In this document: positions 49,395 through 57,977 of the stretch, in pieces
Layout of the letters: every line of letters starts with the position of its first letter
How positions within the stretch are numbered: the stretch's first letter is position 1
Source of the DNA: BOG-931 sp963761525
GTDB lineage: Bacteria; Pseudomonadota; Alphaproteobacteria; Rhizobiales; Xanthobacteraceae
DNA length: 64,000 nt
Direction: 5' to 3'
Assembly (NCBI GenBank): GCA_963761525.1
Contig: CAVXHG010000008.1
Location: 1,488,001-1,552,000 of the forward strand
Translations under genes and position numbers: made by a program
The notes under the pieces: model-generated
Seen by the model: the letters and a program-made list of their open reading frames with translations, nothing else
Databases searched by the model: none
What the model was told of the DNA's origin: nothing

Positions 49395-50378
49395 TTACTC
49401 CAGATGGACGCCCGAGACGCGCGCAATTTCTTGCCAGAGCACTCCTTCCTTCGCCAGAAGGTCGTTGAGGTCCTTCTGCGTAAAGACACGAGTTTCAAGC
49501 CCGAGCTTCGCAATCGCGCTTTGAACCTCCGGCGATTGCAGTCGCGCGTTCTCCGCGGCGTTGAGTTTGGTCAGGATGTCGGGCGGCGTCGCCGCCGGCG
49601 CCATCAGATTGAACCAGACCCCGGTCGGAAACTGATCGTAGCCGCTCTCGCGCATGGTCGGCACATCGGGCAGCTCCGGCCAACGCTTCGCACTCGTCAC
49701 CGCCAGCACACGCAGCTTTCCGGCTTGTATCAGCGGCAAGAGGATTGCCTTGGCGCTGCCAAAAACCTGGATCTGATTGCCGAGCACATCGGTCATCGCC
49801 GGCGCCCCGCCCTTGTACGGAACGTACATAATGTCAGCGCCGCTCTTGGCGATGAAATAGGCGAGCAGGAGATGAGGCGCGATACCGACCGTTCCACCCG
49901 CAGTGACTTTGCCGGGATTGGCCTTGGAGTAGCTTACAAGCTCTGCCAGCGAATGGACCGGCACTTCTGGATTGACGACGATCGCGTTTAAGTCTGCGGC
50001 TAGCGCCGCAACGGCAGTGAAATCCTTGGCCGGATTGTATTCGAGATTACTGTAAATCAGTGGCGTGATGGCATTGTCGTTGGTGCCGCCGGCGAACAGG
50101 GTATAGCCATCGGGTGCAGCACGCGCGACGTCGCGAGCCCCGATCCGGCCGCCCGCGCCGGCGACATTCTCGATGATCACGCTTTGACCGAGGGCCTCAC
50201 CCAGACCTTGGGTTGTGACGCGCGCGACCGTATCGGTCGGTCCGCCCGGCGGGTAAGCCACCACGATTTTGATCACACGGCTGGGATAGTTGTCGGCGTA
50301 GGCTAAAGTCGCCACGGCGGCCGCAAAGACAGAAAGCAGTAACACCCAAGACTTTAACAACACCCGAGACTTTCGCAT
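49395..50378 (-). CDS. TctC/Bug family periplasmic substrate-binding protein
   Basis: A 327-residue Bug protein with signal (MRKSRVLLKSWVLLLSVFAA). Features: KIVVAYPPGGPTDTVARVTT, VIIENVAGAGGRIGARDVAR, AAPDGYTLFAGGTNDNAITP, MYVPYKGGAPAMTDVLGNQI and LRVLAVTSAKRWPELPDVPT, all typical of the family. It shares a TAATG overlap with the cutA stop, so the two are likely co-transcribed. A broken epimerase follows downstream. It has no permease next to it. Confidence 0.88.
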   Translation of the reverse strand: MRKSRVLLKSWVLLLSVFAAAVATLAYADNYPSRVIKIVVAYPPGGPTDTVARVTTQGLGEALGQSVIIENVAGAGGRIGARDVARAAPDGYTLFAGGTNDNAITPLIYSNLEYNPAKDFTAVAALAADLNAIVVNPEVPVHSLAELVSYSKANPGKVTAGGTVGIAPHLLLAYFIAKSGADIMYVPYKGGAPAMTDVLGNQIQVFGSAKAILLPLIQAGKLRVLAVTSAKRWPELPDVPTMRESGYDQFPTGVWFNLMAPAATPPDILTKLNAAENARLQSPEVQSAIAKLGLETRVFTQKDLNDLLAKEGVLWQEIARVSGVHLE

Positions 50379-50719
50379 TATATTCCCTTTGTCTCCGCCA
50401 CGATCCAGGCGTGATAGTCCGGGTCGACGCTTTCGACCGGCAGCACCACTATGGCAGGCGTGCTATAGGAGTGCATGTGTTTGACGGCGGCGCGAACCGG
50501 TTCAGCGAGTGAAGCCCGTGTTTTTATGATCATCACGACTTCTTCGCCACGATCGATTTTGCCCTGCCACCAATACAAGGAAACCATACCAGGAAGAATA
50601 TTGACGCAGGCGCATAGCCGTTGCTCGACCAAAGCGCGGCCGGCCTGCTCCGCCTCGACAACCGACGGATAGGTTGTGTAGACGAGCACCGCGCGCTCCA
50701 ATTCAGTCTCCCGTATCAA
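50378..50719 (-). CDS. cutA: Divalent cation tolerance protein CutA1
   Basis: A 113-residue CutA1-type trimeric protein: VLVYTTYPSVVEAEQAGRAL at residue 11, RLCACVNILPGMVSLYWWQG near 34 and VVMIIKTRASLAEPVRAAVK near 60. HMHSYSTPAIVVLPVESVDP near 81 is the signature end. CutA1 is linked to metal tolerance or signalling, but its biochemical role is unclear. It is translationally coupled with the TctC gene downstream. Confidence 0.92.
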   Translation of the reverse strand: MIRETELERAVLVYTTYPSVVEAEQAGRALVEQRLCACVNILPGMVSLYWWQGKIDRGEEVVMIIKTRASLAEPVRAAVKHMHSYSTPAIVVLPVESVDPDYHAWIVAETKGI

Positions 50720-50759
50720 TCGTGCCGCGGCGATGCGCCGCTCATTTTAAGAAGTTCGT

Positions 50760-51548
50760 ATGCCAAAGCGCCGTACCGCCTCCCGTTATAGCCGCGTCGC
50801 TTTCGTCGCCAGCGACGCGCCAGCCGCACAACGTGCACGGACTCGCCTCGCCCGGCGCTACGGTGATGCACGGCCCGACACAGCCGATGTCGTCGTCGCG
50901 CTTGGCGGCGACGGCTTCATGCTGGCGACCCTGCAACGGTTCATGAATTCGGGCAAGCCGATCTACGGTATGCATCGCGGTACCGTCGGTTTCCTGATGA
51001 ACGAATTCCACGAACAGGGACTCGCGGAACGGCTTGCGACCGCGCATGTCACTGTAATCCATCCGCTGGTGATGCGTGCTCGCGATGCTGCAGGCCGCAT
51101 ACACCGGCATCGCGCGATCAATGAAGTGTCGCTATTCCGCCAGACCAATCAGGCAGCGCAGCTTCGCGTCCTCGTCGACGGCAAGGAACGGCTATCGGGA
51201 CTAATGGCCGACGGTCTGCTGTTGTCCACGCCCGCCGGATCGACCGCGTATAATCTTTCGGTCCAGGGACCGATTATCCCGATCGGCGCGCCGCTGCTCG
51301 CGCTGACACCGATCAGTCCGTTCCGGCCGCGGCGCTGGCGCGGCGCGCTGCTGCCCGACCGCGCAAAGGTTACAATCGAGGTCCTTGAGGCCGCAAAACG
51401 CCCGGTCGCTGCGGTTGCCGACCACGATGAGGTGCGCTCCGTCCGTTCCGTCGAGATCAGTATGGATCGCGACACCGACATGCATCTTCTGTTCGATCCG
51501 CACCACAGCCTCGATGAACGCATTCTGCGCGAGCAATTCGGATACTGA
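50760..51548 (+). CDS. nadK: NAD kinase
   Basis: Phosphorylates NAD to NADP. The 262-residue protein shows the ATP-NAD-kinase motifs: VVVALGGDGFMLATLQRFMN (GGDG, residues about 43-62), IYGMHRGTVGFLMNEFHEQG, INEVSLFRQTNQAAQLRVLV (NE) and GLLLSTPAGSTAYNLSVQGP (TPTGSTAY variant near residue 160). Length and order are normal for alphaproteobacterial NadK. It is divergent from cutA by 40 bp. Confidence 0.94.
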   Translation: MPKRRTASRYSRVAFVASDAPAAQRARTRLARRYGDARPDTADVVVALGGDGFMLATLQRFMNSGKPIYGMHRGTVGFLMNEFHEQGLAERLATAHVTVIHPLVMRARDAAGRIHRHRAINEVSLFRQTNQAAQLRVLVDGKERLSGLMADGLLLSTPAGSTAYNLSVQGPIIPIGAPLLALTPISPFRPRRWRGALLPDRAKVTIEVLEAAKRPVAAVADHDEVRSVRSVEISMDRDTDMHLLFDPHHSLDERILREQFGY

Positions 51549-51665
51549 GGCACTATCCACAACTCGACTGGGCTTACTAACTGGGGCTATTGCCCACGGT
51601 TGCGAACTTCAACATCGGCACGCTAGGCTCCTCCCATCATAAAAAAACATTTCGGGAGGCGGCCT

Positions 51666-52862
51666 TTGAGCACCACGGAAAATCGACGCATGAAACTCAT
51701 TCGCCGGCTTGCCGCCGCTTGCCTCGCCCTGATGCCCTGGAGTGCATCGCGTCACGCCGACGCCGCCGAGCCACTCGTTCTTGCCAAGACCGGTTATCTG
51801 TTTGCCGGCGGCAAGATCGACACGTCACTTCCCGGCTCTCCGATGATCGGTCAGCTCTACGCCGAGTTCCAGATTCCGCAAAAGCTGCTGCACCCCTACC
51901 CCATTGTCATGATCCACGGCGGCAGCCAGACCGGGACCAATTTCACCGGCACTCCAGATGGCCGCGAAGGCTGGGCGCAATTTTTTCTGCGACGCGGCTA
52001 TGCGGTCTATGTTGTCGACCAGGTCGCGCGCGGCCGCGCCGGCTACTGGACGCAGAGCTACGGGCCGGTCACTGCGCCCGACCTCGATCGTACCTTGCAG
52101 CGGTTTGCAGCGCCGGAACGCTATAATCTTTGGCCGCAAGCGCATCTGCATACGCAATGGCCCGGCGCAGCAAAGCCCGGCGATCCGGTTTTCGATGCGT
52201 TCTACGCCACGCAATTTCCATCGCTGACAAATTTTGCCGCCCAGCAGGAACTCAATCGCGACGCCGGCGCGGCGCTGCTCGACAAGATCGGCCCGGCAAT
52301 CCTGCTGACGCACTCCCAATCAGGGGCCATGGGCTGGCCGATCGCCGACAAGCGGCCAAACCTCGTGAAAGCAATCGTTGCCGTAGAACCGAGCGGACCG
52401 CCGGCCCACGACATCGATTTCAAAGGCGCTCCAGATTGGTTTGCAGACGTGGCGAAAACCAAGATTTCAGGCCTTGGCGATATTCCGCTGACTTATGATC
52501 CGCCGCTTAAGGACGGCGAGCAGCTTTCTTTCGTGCGTCAGGACAAACCGAACCGGCCCGATCTCGTGCGTTGCTGGTCGCAAGCCACCCCGGCGCGTCA
52601 GCTCCCGAATCTGAAAAACATTCCGGTGCTGATCATTTCGTCGGAGGCGTCCTATCACGCATCCTACGATCATTGCACGGCGGCCTATCTAACCCAGGCT
52701 GGCGTTGCCAACACCTTCATTCATCTTGCGGACGTCGGCATCCACGGCAACGGCCACATGATGATGCTTGAGAAAGACAGCGACGCCATCGCGGGCGTCA
52801 TCGGTGGCTGGCTCGACAAGACGCTACCGGGCAAGGCCGCAAGCCACTCCGCCCAACGCTGA
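51666..52862 (+). CDS. Alpha/beta hydrolase (esterase-like), exported
   Basis: A 398-residue protein with an N-terminal signal (MKLIRRLAAACLALMPWSAS follows a short TTG-started lead). GGGAGG before TTG 51666 supports that start, but ATG 51690 is also possible. The hydrolase fold shows MIHGGSQTGTNFTGTPDGRE near residue 83, AVYVVDQVARGRAGYW, a nucleophile elbow ILLTHSQSGAMGWPI (Ser) and DVGIHGNGHMMMLEKDSDA (His) near 364. The likely acid lies in between. It resembles exported esterases of the DUF1749-like type. The substrate is unknown. Confidence 0.8.
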   Translation: MSTTENRRMKLIRRLAAACLALMPWSASRHADAAEPLVLAKTGYLFAGGKIDTSLPGSPMIGQLYAEFQIPQKLLHPYPIVMIHGGSQTGTNFTGTPDGREGWAQFFLRRGYAVYVVDQVARGRAGYWTQSYGPVTAPDLDRTLQRFAAPERYNLWPQAHLHTQWPGAAKPGDPVFDAFYATQFPSLTNFAAQQELNRDAGAALLDKIGPAILLTHSQSGAMGWPIADKRPNLVKAIVAVEPSGPPAHDIDFKGAPDWFADVAKTKISGLGDIPLTYDPPLKDGEQLSFVRQDKPNRPDLVRCWSQATPARQLPNLKNIPVLIISSEASYHASYDHCTAAYLTQAGVANTFIHLADVGIHGNGHMMMLEKDSDAIAGVIGGWLDKTLPGKAASHSAQR

Positions 52863-52987
52863 AAAAACGGCGTTCCCGCACGGCTTTTCGCATTAGCCGC
52901 GGCAAGACTTAACCGCGCGTTAACGCCAAATATTTACTTTTGCGGCGTGCGGCTCTGCGCCCCGGCGCGCGCCGCGCGGGAGCTGCA

Positions 52988-53533
52988 ATGGTCCGAATCG
53001 ATTTCAGTCGTCTGCGCTTTCTGGTCATCGACGACAATGCCCACATGCGGCGCATTTTGCGCACGCTGCTGCATGGCTTTGGCGCGCGCGAAGTTTACGA
53101 AGCAGAAGATGGCGCAGCAGGCCTTGAAGCCTTCACCCATTACATGCCGGACCTTGTGCTAACCGATTGGGTAATGCCGATTTTCGATGGCCTGGAATTG
53201 ACCCAAATGATTCGTCAGCAAGGCGCCAATGCCAATCCTTATGTGCCGATTATCATGCTGACCGGCCATTCCGAGAAAAAACGCATCGTCACCGCGCGCG
53301 ACGCCGGCATCACAGAATTTCTGGCCAAGCCGATCTCGGCCAAGGCGCTATACGAGCGGGTCCTGAACATCGTCGCCAATCCACGGCCGTTCGTGAAGAC
53401 TCGAACCTTCTTCGGGCCCGACCGTCGACGCTCCGTCACCCCCAACTACGCCGGCCCCGAACGGCGCAAGGGCGGCAAAGCCGAAGTAATACGCCAGGAA
53501 CCGTTGCTGGAAAAAGCCAAAGCTTTGATCTGA
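52988..53533 (+). CDS. Single-domain response regulator with GPERR-type tail
   Basis: A 181-residue CheY-like receiver. ATG 52988 (MVRIDFSRLRFLVIDDNAHM) has GGGAG before it; the open frame upstream is spurious. The receiver residues are D15, D16, phospho-acceptor D60 (LVLTDWVMP), T92 (IIMLTGHS) and K114 (FLAKPISA). A tail of about 50 residues carries TFFGPDRRRS and YAGPERRKGGKAE, which are basic GP(E/D)RR motifs seen in alphaproteobacterial signalling proteins. There is no output domain. The HPt gene follows 22 bp downstream, so the two probably form a phosphorelay step. Confidence 0.88.
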   Translation: MVRIDFSRLRFLVIDDNAHMRRILRTLLHGFGAREVYEAEDGAAGLEAFTHYMPDLVLTDWVMPIFDGLELTQMIRQQGANANPYVPIIMLTGHSEKKRIVTARDAGITEFLAKPISAKALYERVLNIVANPRPFVKTRTFFGPDRRRSVTPNYAGPERRKGGKAEVIRQEPLLEKAKALI

Positions 53534-53555
53534 AGTTTCAGGAGTATGACGAGTC

Positions 53556-54122
53556 ATGTCCCGCCGCAAAGACGACGCGCCTTCGGTCGCCACTTACGCG
53601 GACCACGAGGTTATCACGCCGCCCCACAAGCTGCGCAAAGCGGTCGCGGCGGCGGACGCGGTTGACGATCCGGTCGCGCGCGCCGAAGAGGCGCTGGCCG
53701 AGCTTTCGAGCGAATTCAGCACATGGATGGAGGCCGAATGCGTACGGCTCGAAACCGCGCGCCAGAATATCAAGAACAAAGGCTTCACGAAAAAGACTCA
53801 TGAAGCTTTGTTTCACGCCGCCCACGATATCAAGGGCGAAGCCGGCACGTTTGGCTATCCGGCCGTTGCCGGGGTCGCTGACAGTCTGTGCCGGCTGATC
53901 GAGCACAGCCCGGATATGGCGCAGATCCCTCTCGGATTGGTGGACCAGCACGTCGACGCCATTCGCGCAATCACCCGCGAATATGCGAGGACCGATCTCC
54001 TGGAAGTCGCCGATCGTCTGACCAAGCGGCTTCGCGAGGTGACCGACGACTTCCTGATCAGGGAAAACAGCTTCCGTCCGGATTATCTCGAAAACGTTTT
54101 GGCGCCTTCGTTGGCGCCATAG
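53556..54122 (+). CDS. HPt-domain phosphotransfer protein
   Basis: A 188-residue protein. The core is an all-helical HPt domain with the phospho-His motif AAHDIKGEAGTFGYPA (H90 in H-D-I-K-G). The first 40 residues are Ala/Val/Asp-rich. Residues 120-175 complete a helical bundle. A partner receiver gene lies directly upstream, but no histidine kinase is in the window. Its targets are unknown; wall or motility control would fit the neighbours DUF2336 and transglycosylase only by inference. Confidence 0.85.
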   Translation: MSRRKDDAPSVATYADHEVITPPHKLRKAVAAADAVDDPVARAEEALAELSSEFSTWMEAECVRLETARQNIKNKGFTKKTHEALFHAAHDIKGEAGTFGYPAVAGVADSLCRLIEHSPDMAQIPLGLVDQHVDAIRAITREYARTDLLEVADRLTKRLREVTDDFLIRENSFRPDYLENVLAPSLAP

Positions 54123-54193
54123 ATGTTTTAGTGGAGCTTGATCGAGCGCAGGCAGAGCCCGCTCCAATCGTCCGATCAAATACCCGCAGCCGC

Positions 54194-55375
54194 TTAGGCC
54201 GCGATAACTTCCGAGCCATCGTCGTCGTTGCAGGGCGGGTCCGCGACCAGCTCGTCGCAGAATAGCCTGGCCTCTTCGCGTGCCGCCTCCGTCGCAAACC
54301 GGCGCAACAGCGTAAGCAACGGTTCGAGTTCGCCCAGATCCTGTGCTTCGCAACCCGTGAGAACACGCTCAATCATGCGGCGCTTCAAGCGCGCCGCATC
54401 GCCCGGTTCAGCGGCAAGACCACCTTCCCGCATTGCCTCGATTGCGCCTTTAAAGGCCGGATAGGTCGAACGCGGCAGCCCTGCCTTTTCGAACAGGGCA
54501 GTCAAACTCGCATTGCCCCGGTCATGAACCAAGCCCGAGACGCGCGCCACCGGCATGTCCGCAAGCTCGGCGAGCGCCTCCTCGAACAGCGCGACATTGC
54601 CGCACAACAGAGCTCGCAAAACCAGTCCGGTGGTAAGCTGTCCCGTGCTGCGCAAATGGCAGATCAGCGAGCGAATTTCCGAGGTCGATGTGTCGGCTGC
54701 AATAGTGACGGTTGCCTTCTCGCACGCTTCACGCGCGACTCGATTGGCGTGATCGGTAGCCAGCCATTCACGTCCGGCGACAAAATTGGCCAGCGTTGTG
54801 GAAAGCTTGGCGATCAGCGTTTGCCGCGCCGAGGCCGGCAGATCGTCGCAGGACAACAGCGCCTCGCGAATCGCCGCAAGGTGGCCGAACCTCTCGACAA
54901 TGCGGTCGAGGGATAGCGGCGCAATATCCGCATCGCGATTCTCGATCATGATCAGGCAGGCTTCCGCCATGCCGACTTCGGCAATCGCCGCCGCGACCGA
55001 GCGGGGCAACGCCGCGCGACTGGCGATCGCTGCCTGGACTTCCGGCGCTCCGGTCGCCACCGCATCGACCAGGTCAGCGTCAATGAGTAGTGGCGACAAC
55101 GCCAGAACCGGCGCGGCAATGCTCGGCTGATCCGCGGCGAGCGCGAACACGATGGCCGGCGGCGAATCGGGACTCGCTGCCAGCACATCGGCGAGCGCAC
55201 GCCGTATCAGCGGCGACGGGTCGTCCAGCAGCATCAGCATGGCGCCTTCGGCAGCGCCAAGATCATCGGGCGACAGATCGGAATAAAGATAGGCACGCGC
55301 CAGCGCCGCGGTTGCCTCGGCCCGCTCGGCGGCCGAAGCGGTACGCACCCATTGAAGAAAATTGCGAACGATCAT
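54194..55375 (-). CDS. DUF2336 family protein
   Basis: A 393-residue cytosolic helical protein. It is the DUF2336 type, with HEAT-like helical repeats: SDLSPDDLGAAEGAMLMLLD and PLIRRALADVLAASPDSPPA at the start, and LIDADLVDAVATGAPEVQAA and SRAALPRSVAAAIAEVGMAE further on. DUF2336 occurs only in alphaproteobacteria, with no shown function. ATG 55375 (MIVRNFLQW) is preferred to a start five codons earlier. It converges with the HPt gene and has the transglycosylase upstream on the same strand. Confidence 0.85.
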   Translation of the reverse strand: MIVRNFLQWVRTASAAERAEATAALARAYLYSDLSPDDLGAAEGAMLMLLDDPSPLIRRALADVLAASPDSPPAIVFALAADQPSIAAPVLALSPLLIDADLVDAVATGAPEVQAAIASRAALPRSVAAAIAEVGMAEACLIMIENRDADIAPLSLDRIVERFGHLAAIREALLSCDDLPASARQTLIAKLSTTLANFVAGREWLATDHANRVAREACEKATVTIAADTSTSEIRSLICHLRSTGQLTTGLVLRALLCGNVALFEEALAELADMPVARVSGLVHDRGNASLTALFEKAGLPRSTYPAFKGAIEAMREGGLAAEPGDAARLKRRMIERVLTGCEAQDLGELEPLLTLLRRFATEAAREEARLFCDELVADPPCNDDDGSEVIAA

Positions 55376-55491
55376 CGTTTGCTCACGCAACGGATTTAGG
55401 CGAGATGATCGTATGCTTGCCCACTTAACAAATGGTTCACCATAAATCTTTGGAATTGTTGTTGAAGTCTTAAAGCGATCGGGAGCGACGG

Positions 55492-56490
55492 TCAGGAATG
55501 CTGCTCAGTGTCGCTGAACAGGTTGCGCAAGCCACCCTGCCGGGAGCTCTGGTCCGAATCGCTTTCAAGAGGAACCAGCGGCGTTGTCCAAAGTTGGCTG
55601 ACGATCGCGGCAACTGGCGCCGTTCGGTCGGTGTCCTGAAACAGACCGTGGAACATCTGGCTCCGGTCTTGCGCCCTCGCCTGCGTTGAATTTTTGAGCA
55701 CAGTTTGCGCGGGTGTGGCCGCGGCGAATGCGGACGTGATTCCTGCGGTATCGGGAGCAGTAGCCTTTGACGAGCCCGCAGCCGCGCTCGTAGATCGGGA
55801 AGCGAACATCGCGCTGGTATCGACAGGATTGGACGCCGTTTGCACAGGATCGGACGCCGAGCCACGGCGCGCCACGTCGTAGCGCGCGGTCAAAACGTTG
55901 CGCACCTGCGCCATGGTGCGCGCTGTGCCCGTCGATCGATCGAAAAAGATCGACGAATTGGCGGTCGCCGCGTTGGGAAAATACTGCGTTGCCTTGGCGT
56001 TTGGATCGCTCGCCGCAAGTGAAATCAGCCGCGCCGCACCGCCGGCGCCGAGAAAATGCGCGATATAAAGCTCGCCTTCGCTCGGCGCACGGCCGAGCTT
56101 GTTCGAGAGCGCTTCGGCATTGGCGCGGGTGAATGCGCCCGCCATGGTGGCGTTGGCGGTCGGATCATTGCGCAGCGCCAGTATCTCCTTGCGCATTTCG
56201 GGATCGGTGACCTGATAGTGCCCGGATGCGGTTTGGCTGATTGCCGCAGCGTAACGGCCATAGCCAAGCTCAGCGCCAGATTGCTTCATGGTGCCGAGCC
56301 AAGTCTGGTCGATAAATTGAAACAGCCCACGCGCCGACGATGTCGATGCGCCGGCCTGCGGATTGAGGCCGGACTCGACGCGCGCCGTTGCCAATAGATA
56401 ATTGAAGCTCGTACCGGTAGCGGCGGACGCCTGACGAATAGCGCCCGTCACCGCCGAGCCGACGGCAGACGCGCTGGGGTCAACCAGCAT
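55492..56490 (-). CDS. Lytic transglycosylase (SLT domain)
   Basis: A 332-residue muramidase. The SLT fold appears near residues 25-150: YLLATARVESGLNPQAGAST with the catalytic Glu in ARVESG, ARGLFQFIDQTWLGTMKQ, and ELYIAHFLGAGGAARLI. It has no cleavable signal and begins MLVDPSASAVGSAVTGAI, so it may be released by another path, as in flagellar or phage-like SLT proteins. The C-terminal 150 residues are Ser/Thr/Ala-rich. It lies upstream of DUF2336 on the same strand. Confidence 0.85.
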   Translation of the reverse strand: MLVDPSASAVGSAVTGAIRQASAATGTSFNYLLATARVESGLNPQAGASTSSARGLFQFIDQTWLGTMKQSGAELGYGRYAAAISQTASGHYQVTDPEMRKEILALRNDPTANATMAGAFTRANAEALSNKLGRAPSEGELYIAHFLGAGGAARLISLAASDPNAKATQYFPNAATANSSIFFDRSTGTARTMAQVRNVLTARYDVARRGSASDPVQTASNPVDTSAMFASRSTSAAAGSSKATAPDTAGITSAFAAATPAQTVLKNSTQARAQDRSQMFHGLFQDTDRTAPVAAIVSQLWTTPLVPLESDSDQSSRQGGLRNLFSDTEQHS

Positions 56491-56584
56491 ATTTTAGCTC
56501 CCCTGCCGGCTCCCACCGGCTGCTTCGGGCTTAGGAATGATTAACGATTATGGTAAACGGGCGATTAACAGAGTGGAGGCAGAC

Positions 56585-57070
56585 ATGACCCAACAAACAG
56601 CCGTGCGGCACAAACGGGGTGGTCTTTATTTTGAGGGTTTCATCCCCGGCGAGCTCACCGAGCACCGCTATACGCGGACCGTGACGCAGATGGACAACAT
56701 GCTGTTCTCCAATATGACGCTCAATCCGCAGCCGCTCCATATCGACCGGCAGTTCTGCGAGCAGGAGACCGAATGGGGCCAGCCCCTGATGAACTCGCTG
56801 TTCACGCTCGGCCTGATGATCGGTATCCAGGTTTCCGACATGACGGTAGGCACGACGATCGCCAATCTCGGCATGACCGATGTCAAATTCCCCCACCCGC
56901 TGTTCGAGGGCGACACCGTCCATTGCACTACGGAAGTCGTTGGCAAGCGGGAATCGAAATCGCGGCCGGGTGCCGGTATCGTCGAGTTTCATCATCGTGC
57001 CTATAATCAGGACAATAAGCTCGTTGCCGAATGCCGTCGGCAGGCGTTCATCCTGATGCGGCCGAAGTAA
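56585..57070 (+). CDS. MaoC-like acyl dehydratase
   Basis: A 161-residue hot-dog fold protein. MTQQTAVRHKRGGLYFEGFI starts at 56585 with GGAGGC upstream. TRTVTQMDNMLFSNMTLNPQ and PLHIDRQFCEQETEWGQPLM hold the catalytic D...H pattern of MaoC enzymes, which hydrate enoyl-CoA. It is 21 bp from the CitE-like lyase gene; the pair resembles the mesaconyl-CoA hydratase and malyl/citramalyl-CoA lyase arrangement in related bacteria. The substrate is inferred only from that context. Confidence 0.87.
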   Translation: MTQQTAVRHKRGGLYFEGFIPGELTEHRYTRTVTQMDNMLFSNMTLNPQPLHIDRQFCEQETEWGQPLMNSLFTLGLMIGIQVSDMTVGTTIANLGMTDVKFPHPLFEGDTVHCTTEVVGKRESKSRPGAGIVEFHHRAYNQDNKLVAECRRQAFILMRPK

Positions 57071-57091
57071 CAATTTAAGTTAAGCGTCCCC

Positions 57092-57970
57092 ATGCGCTCA
57101 CTGCTCTTCGTTCCCGCCGATAGTCCGAAGAAACTCGACAAGGCGATGACCAGCGGCGCGGATGCGCTGATCATCGACCTCGAAGACTCCGTTGCATTCG
57201 ACGGCAAGGCTAAAGCCCGCGACAGCGCCGCGGCGTTTCTCAAATCCGCGATGCCGGTCGCGCCACGGCCATACATCATGGTGCGTGTGAACGCGCTGCA
57301 AACCGGCCTGACCGACGCCGACCTCGATGCCATCGCGCCGGCGAAACCGGACGCCATCATGCTGCCAAAGGCAGAAGGCGGCGCATCGATCATACACGCC
57401 GACGCCAAGCTCTCGGTGCGCGAGGCAGTCAACGGTCTGCCCGACGGGCACATCAAGATCTACCCCATCGCCACCGAAACCGCGGCATCTCTTTTCCTCG
57501 CCGGCACTTATGCGGGATCAAGCGCACGATTAAGCGCGCTAACCTGGGGCGCCGAGGACCTTTCCGCCGAGCTCGGGGCGCAAACCAATCGTGACGCCAA
57601 CGGCAACTTTCTCGATCCTTACCGGCTGGCGAGGGTGTTGTGCCTTGCCGGCGCAGCCGCAGCGCAGGTACCCGCGATCGACACCGTCTATGTTGATTTT
57701 CGCAACAACGAGGGTTTTCGCCGCGAATGCGAAGAGGCTGCACGCGATGGCTTTGTCGGCAAGATGGCGATACATCCCGCACAAGTGCCGATCATCAATG
57801 AGGTGTTCATGCCTTCCCCGGCATCAATCAAACACGCCCAGTCGATCATCGACGCCTTCACTGCAAGTCCAGGCGCAGGCGTCGTCAACATCGGCGGCGT
57901 GATGTACGACCAGCCCCACCTGTCACGTGCGAAGCGTCTGCTGGTTCGGGCGAAACCCGCTCGGTCGTGA
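57092..57970 (+). CDS. CitE-like CoA lyase (malyl/citramalyl-CoA lyase type)
   Basis: A 292-residue TIM-barrel CoA-ester lyase. MRSLLFVPADSPKKLDKAMT and DALIIDLEDSVAFDGKAKAR hold the acid pair; RPYIMVRVNALQTGLTDADL, GHIKIYPIATETAASLFLAG, LSALTWGAEDLSAELGAQTN and GKMAIHPAQVPIINEVFMPS are family motifs. Together with the MaoC-like gene it may cleave a malyl- or citramalyl-type CoA ester to a CoA thioester and glyoxylate or pyruvate. It ends just before hisI on the other strand. Confidence 0.9.
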   Translation: MRSLLFVPADSPKKLDKAMTSGADALIIDLEDSVAFDGKAKARDSAAAFLKSAMPVAPRPYIMVRVNALQTGLTDADLDAIAPAKPDAIMLPKAEGGASIIHADAKLSVREAVNGLPDGHIKIYPIATETAASLFLAGTYAGSSARLSALTWGAEDLSAELGAQTNRDANGNFLDPYRLARVLCLAGAAAAQVPAIDTVYVDFRNNEGFRRECEEAARDGFVGKMAIHPAQVPIINEVFMPSPASIKHAQSIIDAFTASPGAGVVNIGGVMYDQPHLSRAKRLLVRAKPARS

Positions 57971-57977
57971 GGCAGAA

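Noticed and set aside
51601..52126. Plus-strand frame overlapping the esterase start
   Set aside because: Shifted frame of a well-supported alpha/beta hydrolase; the translation is Arg/His-rich without a domain.
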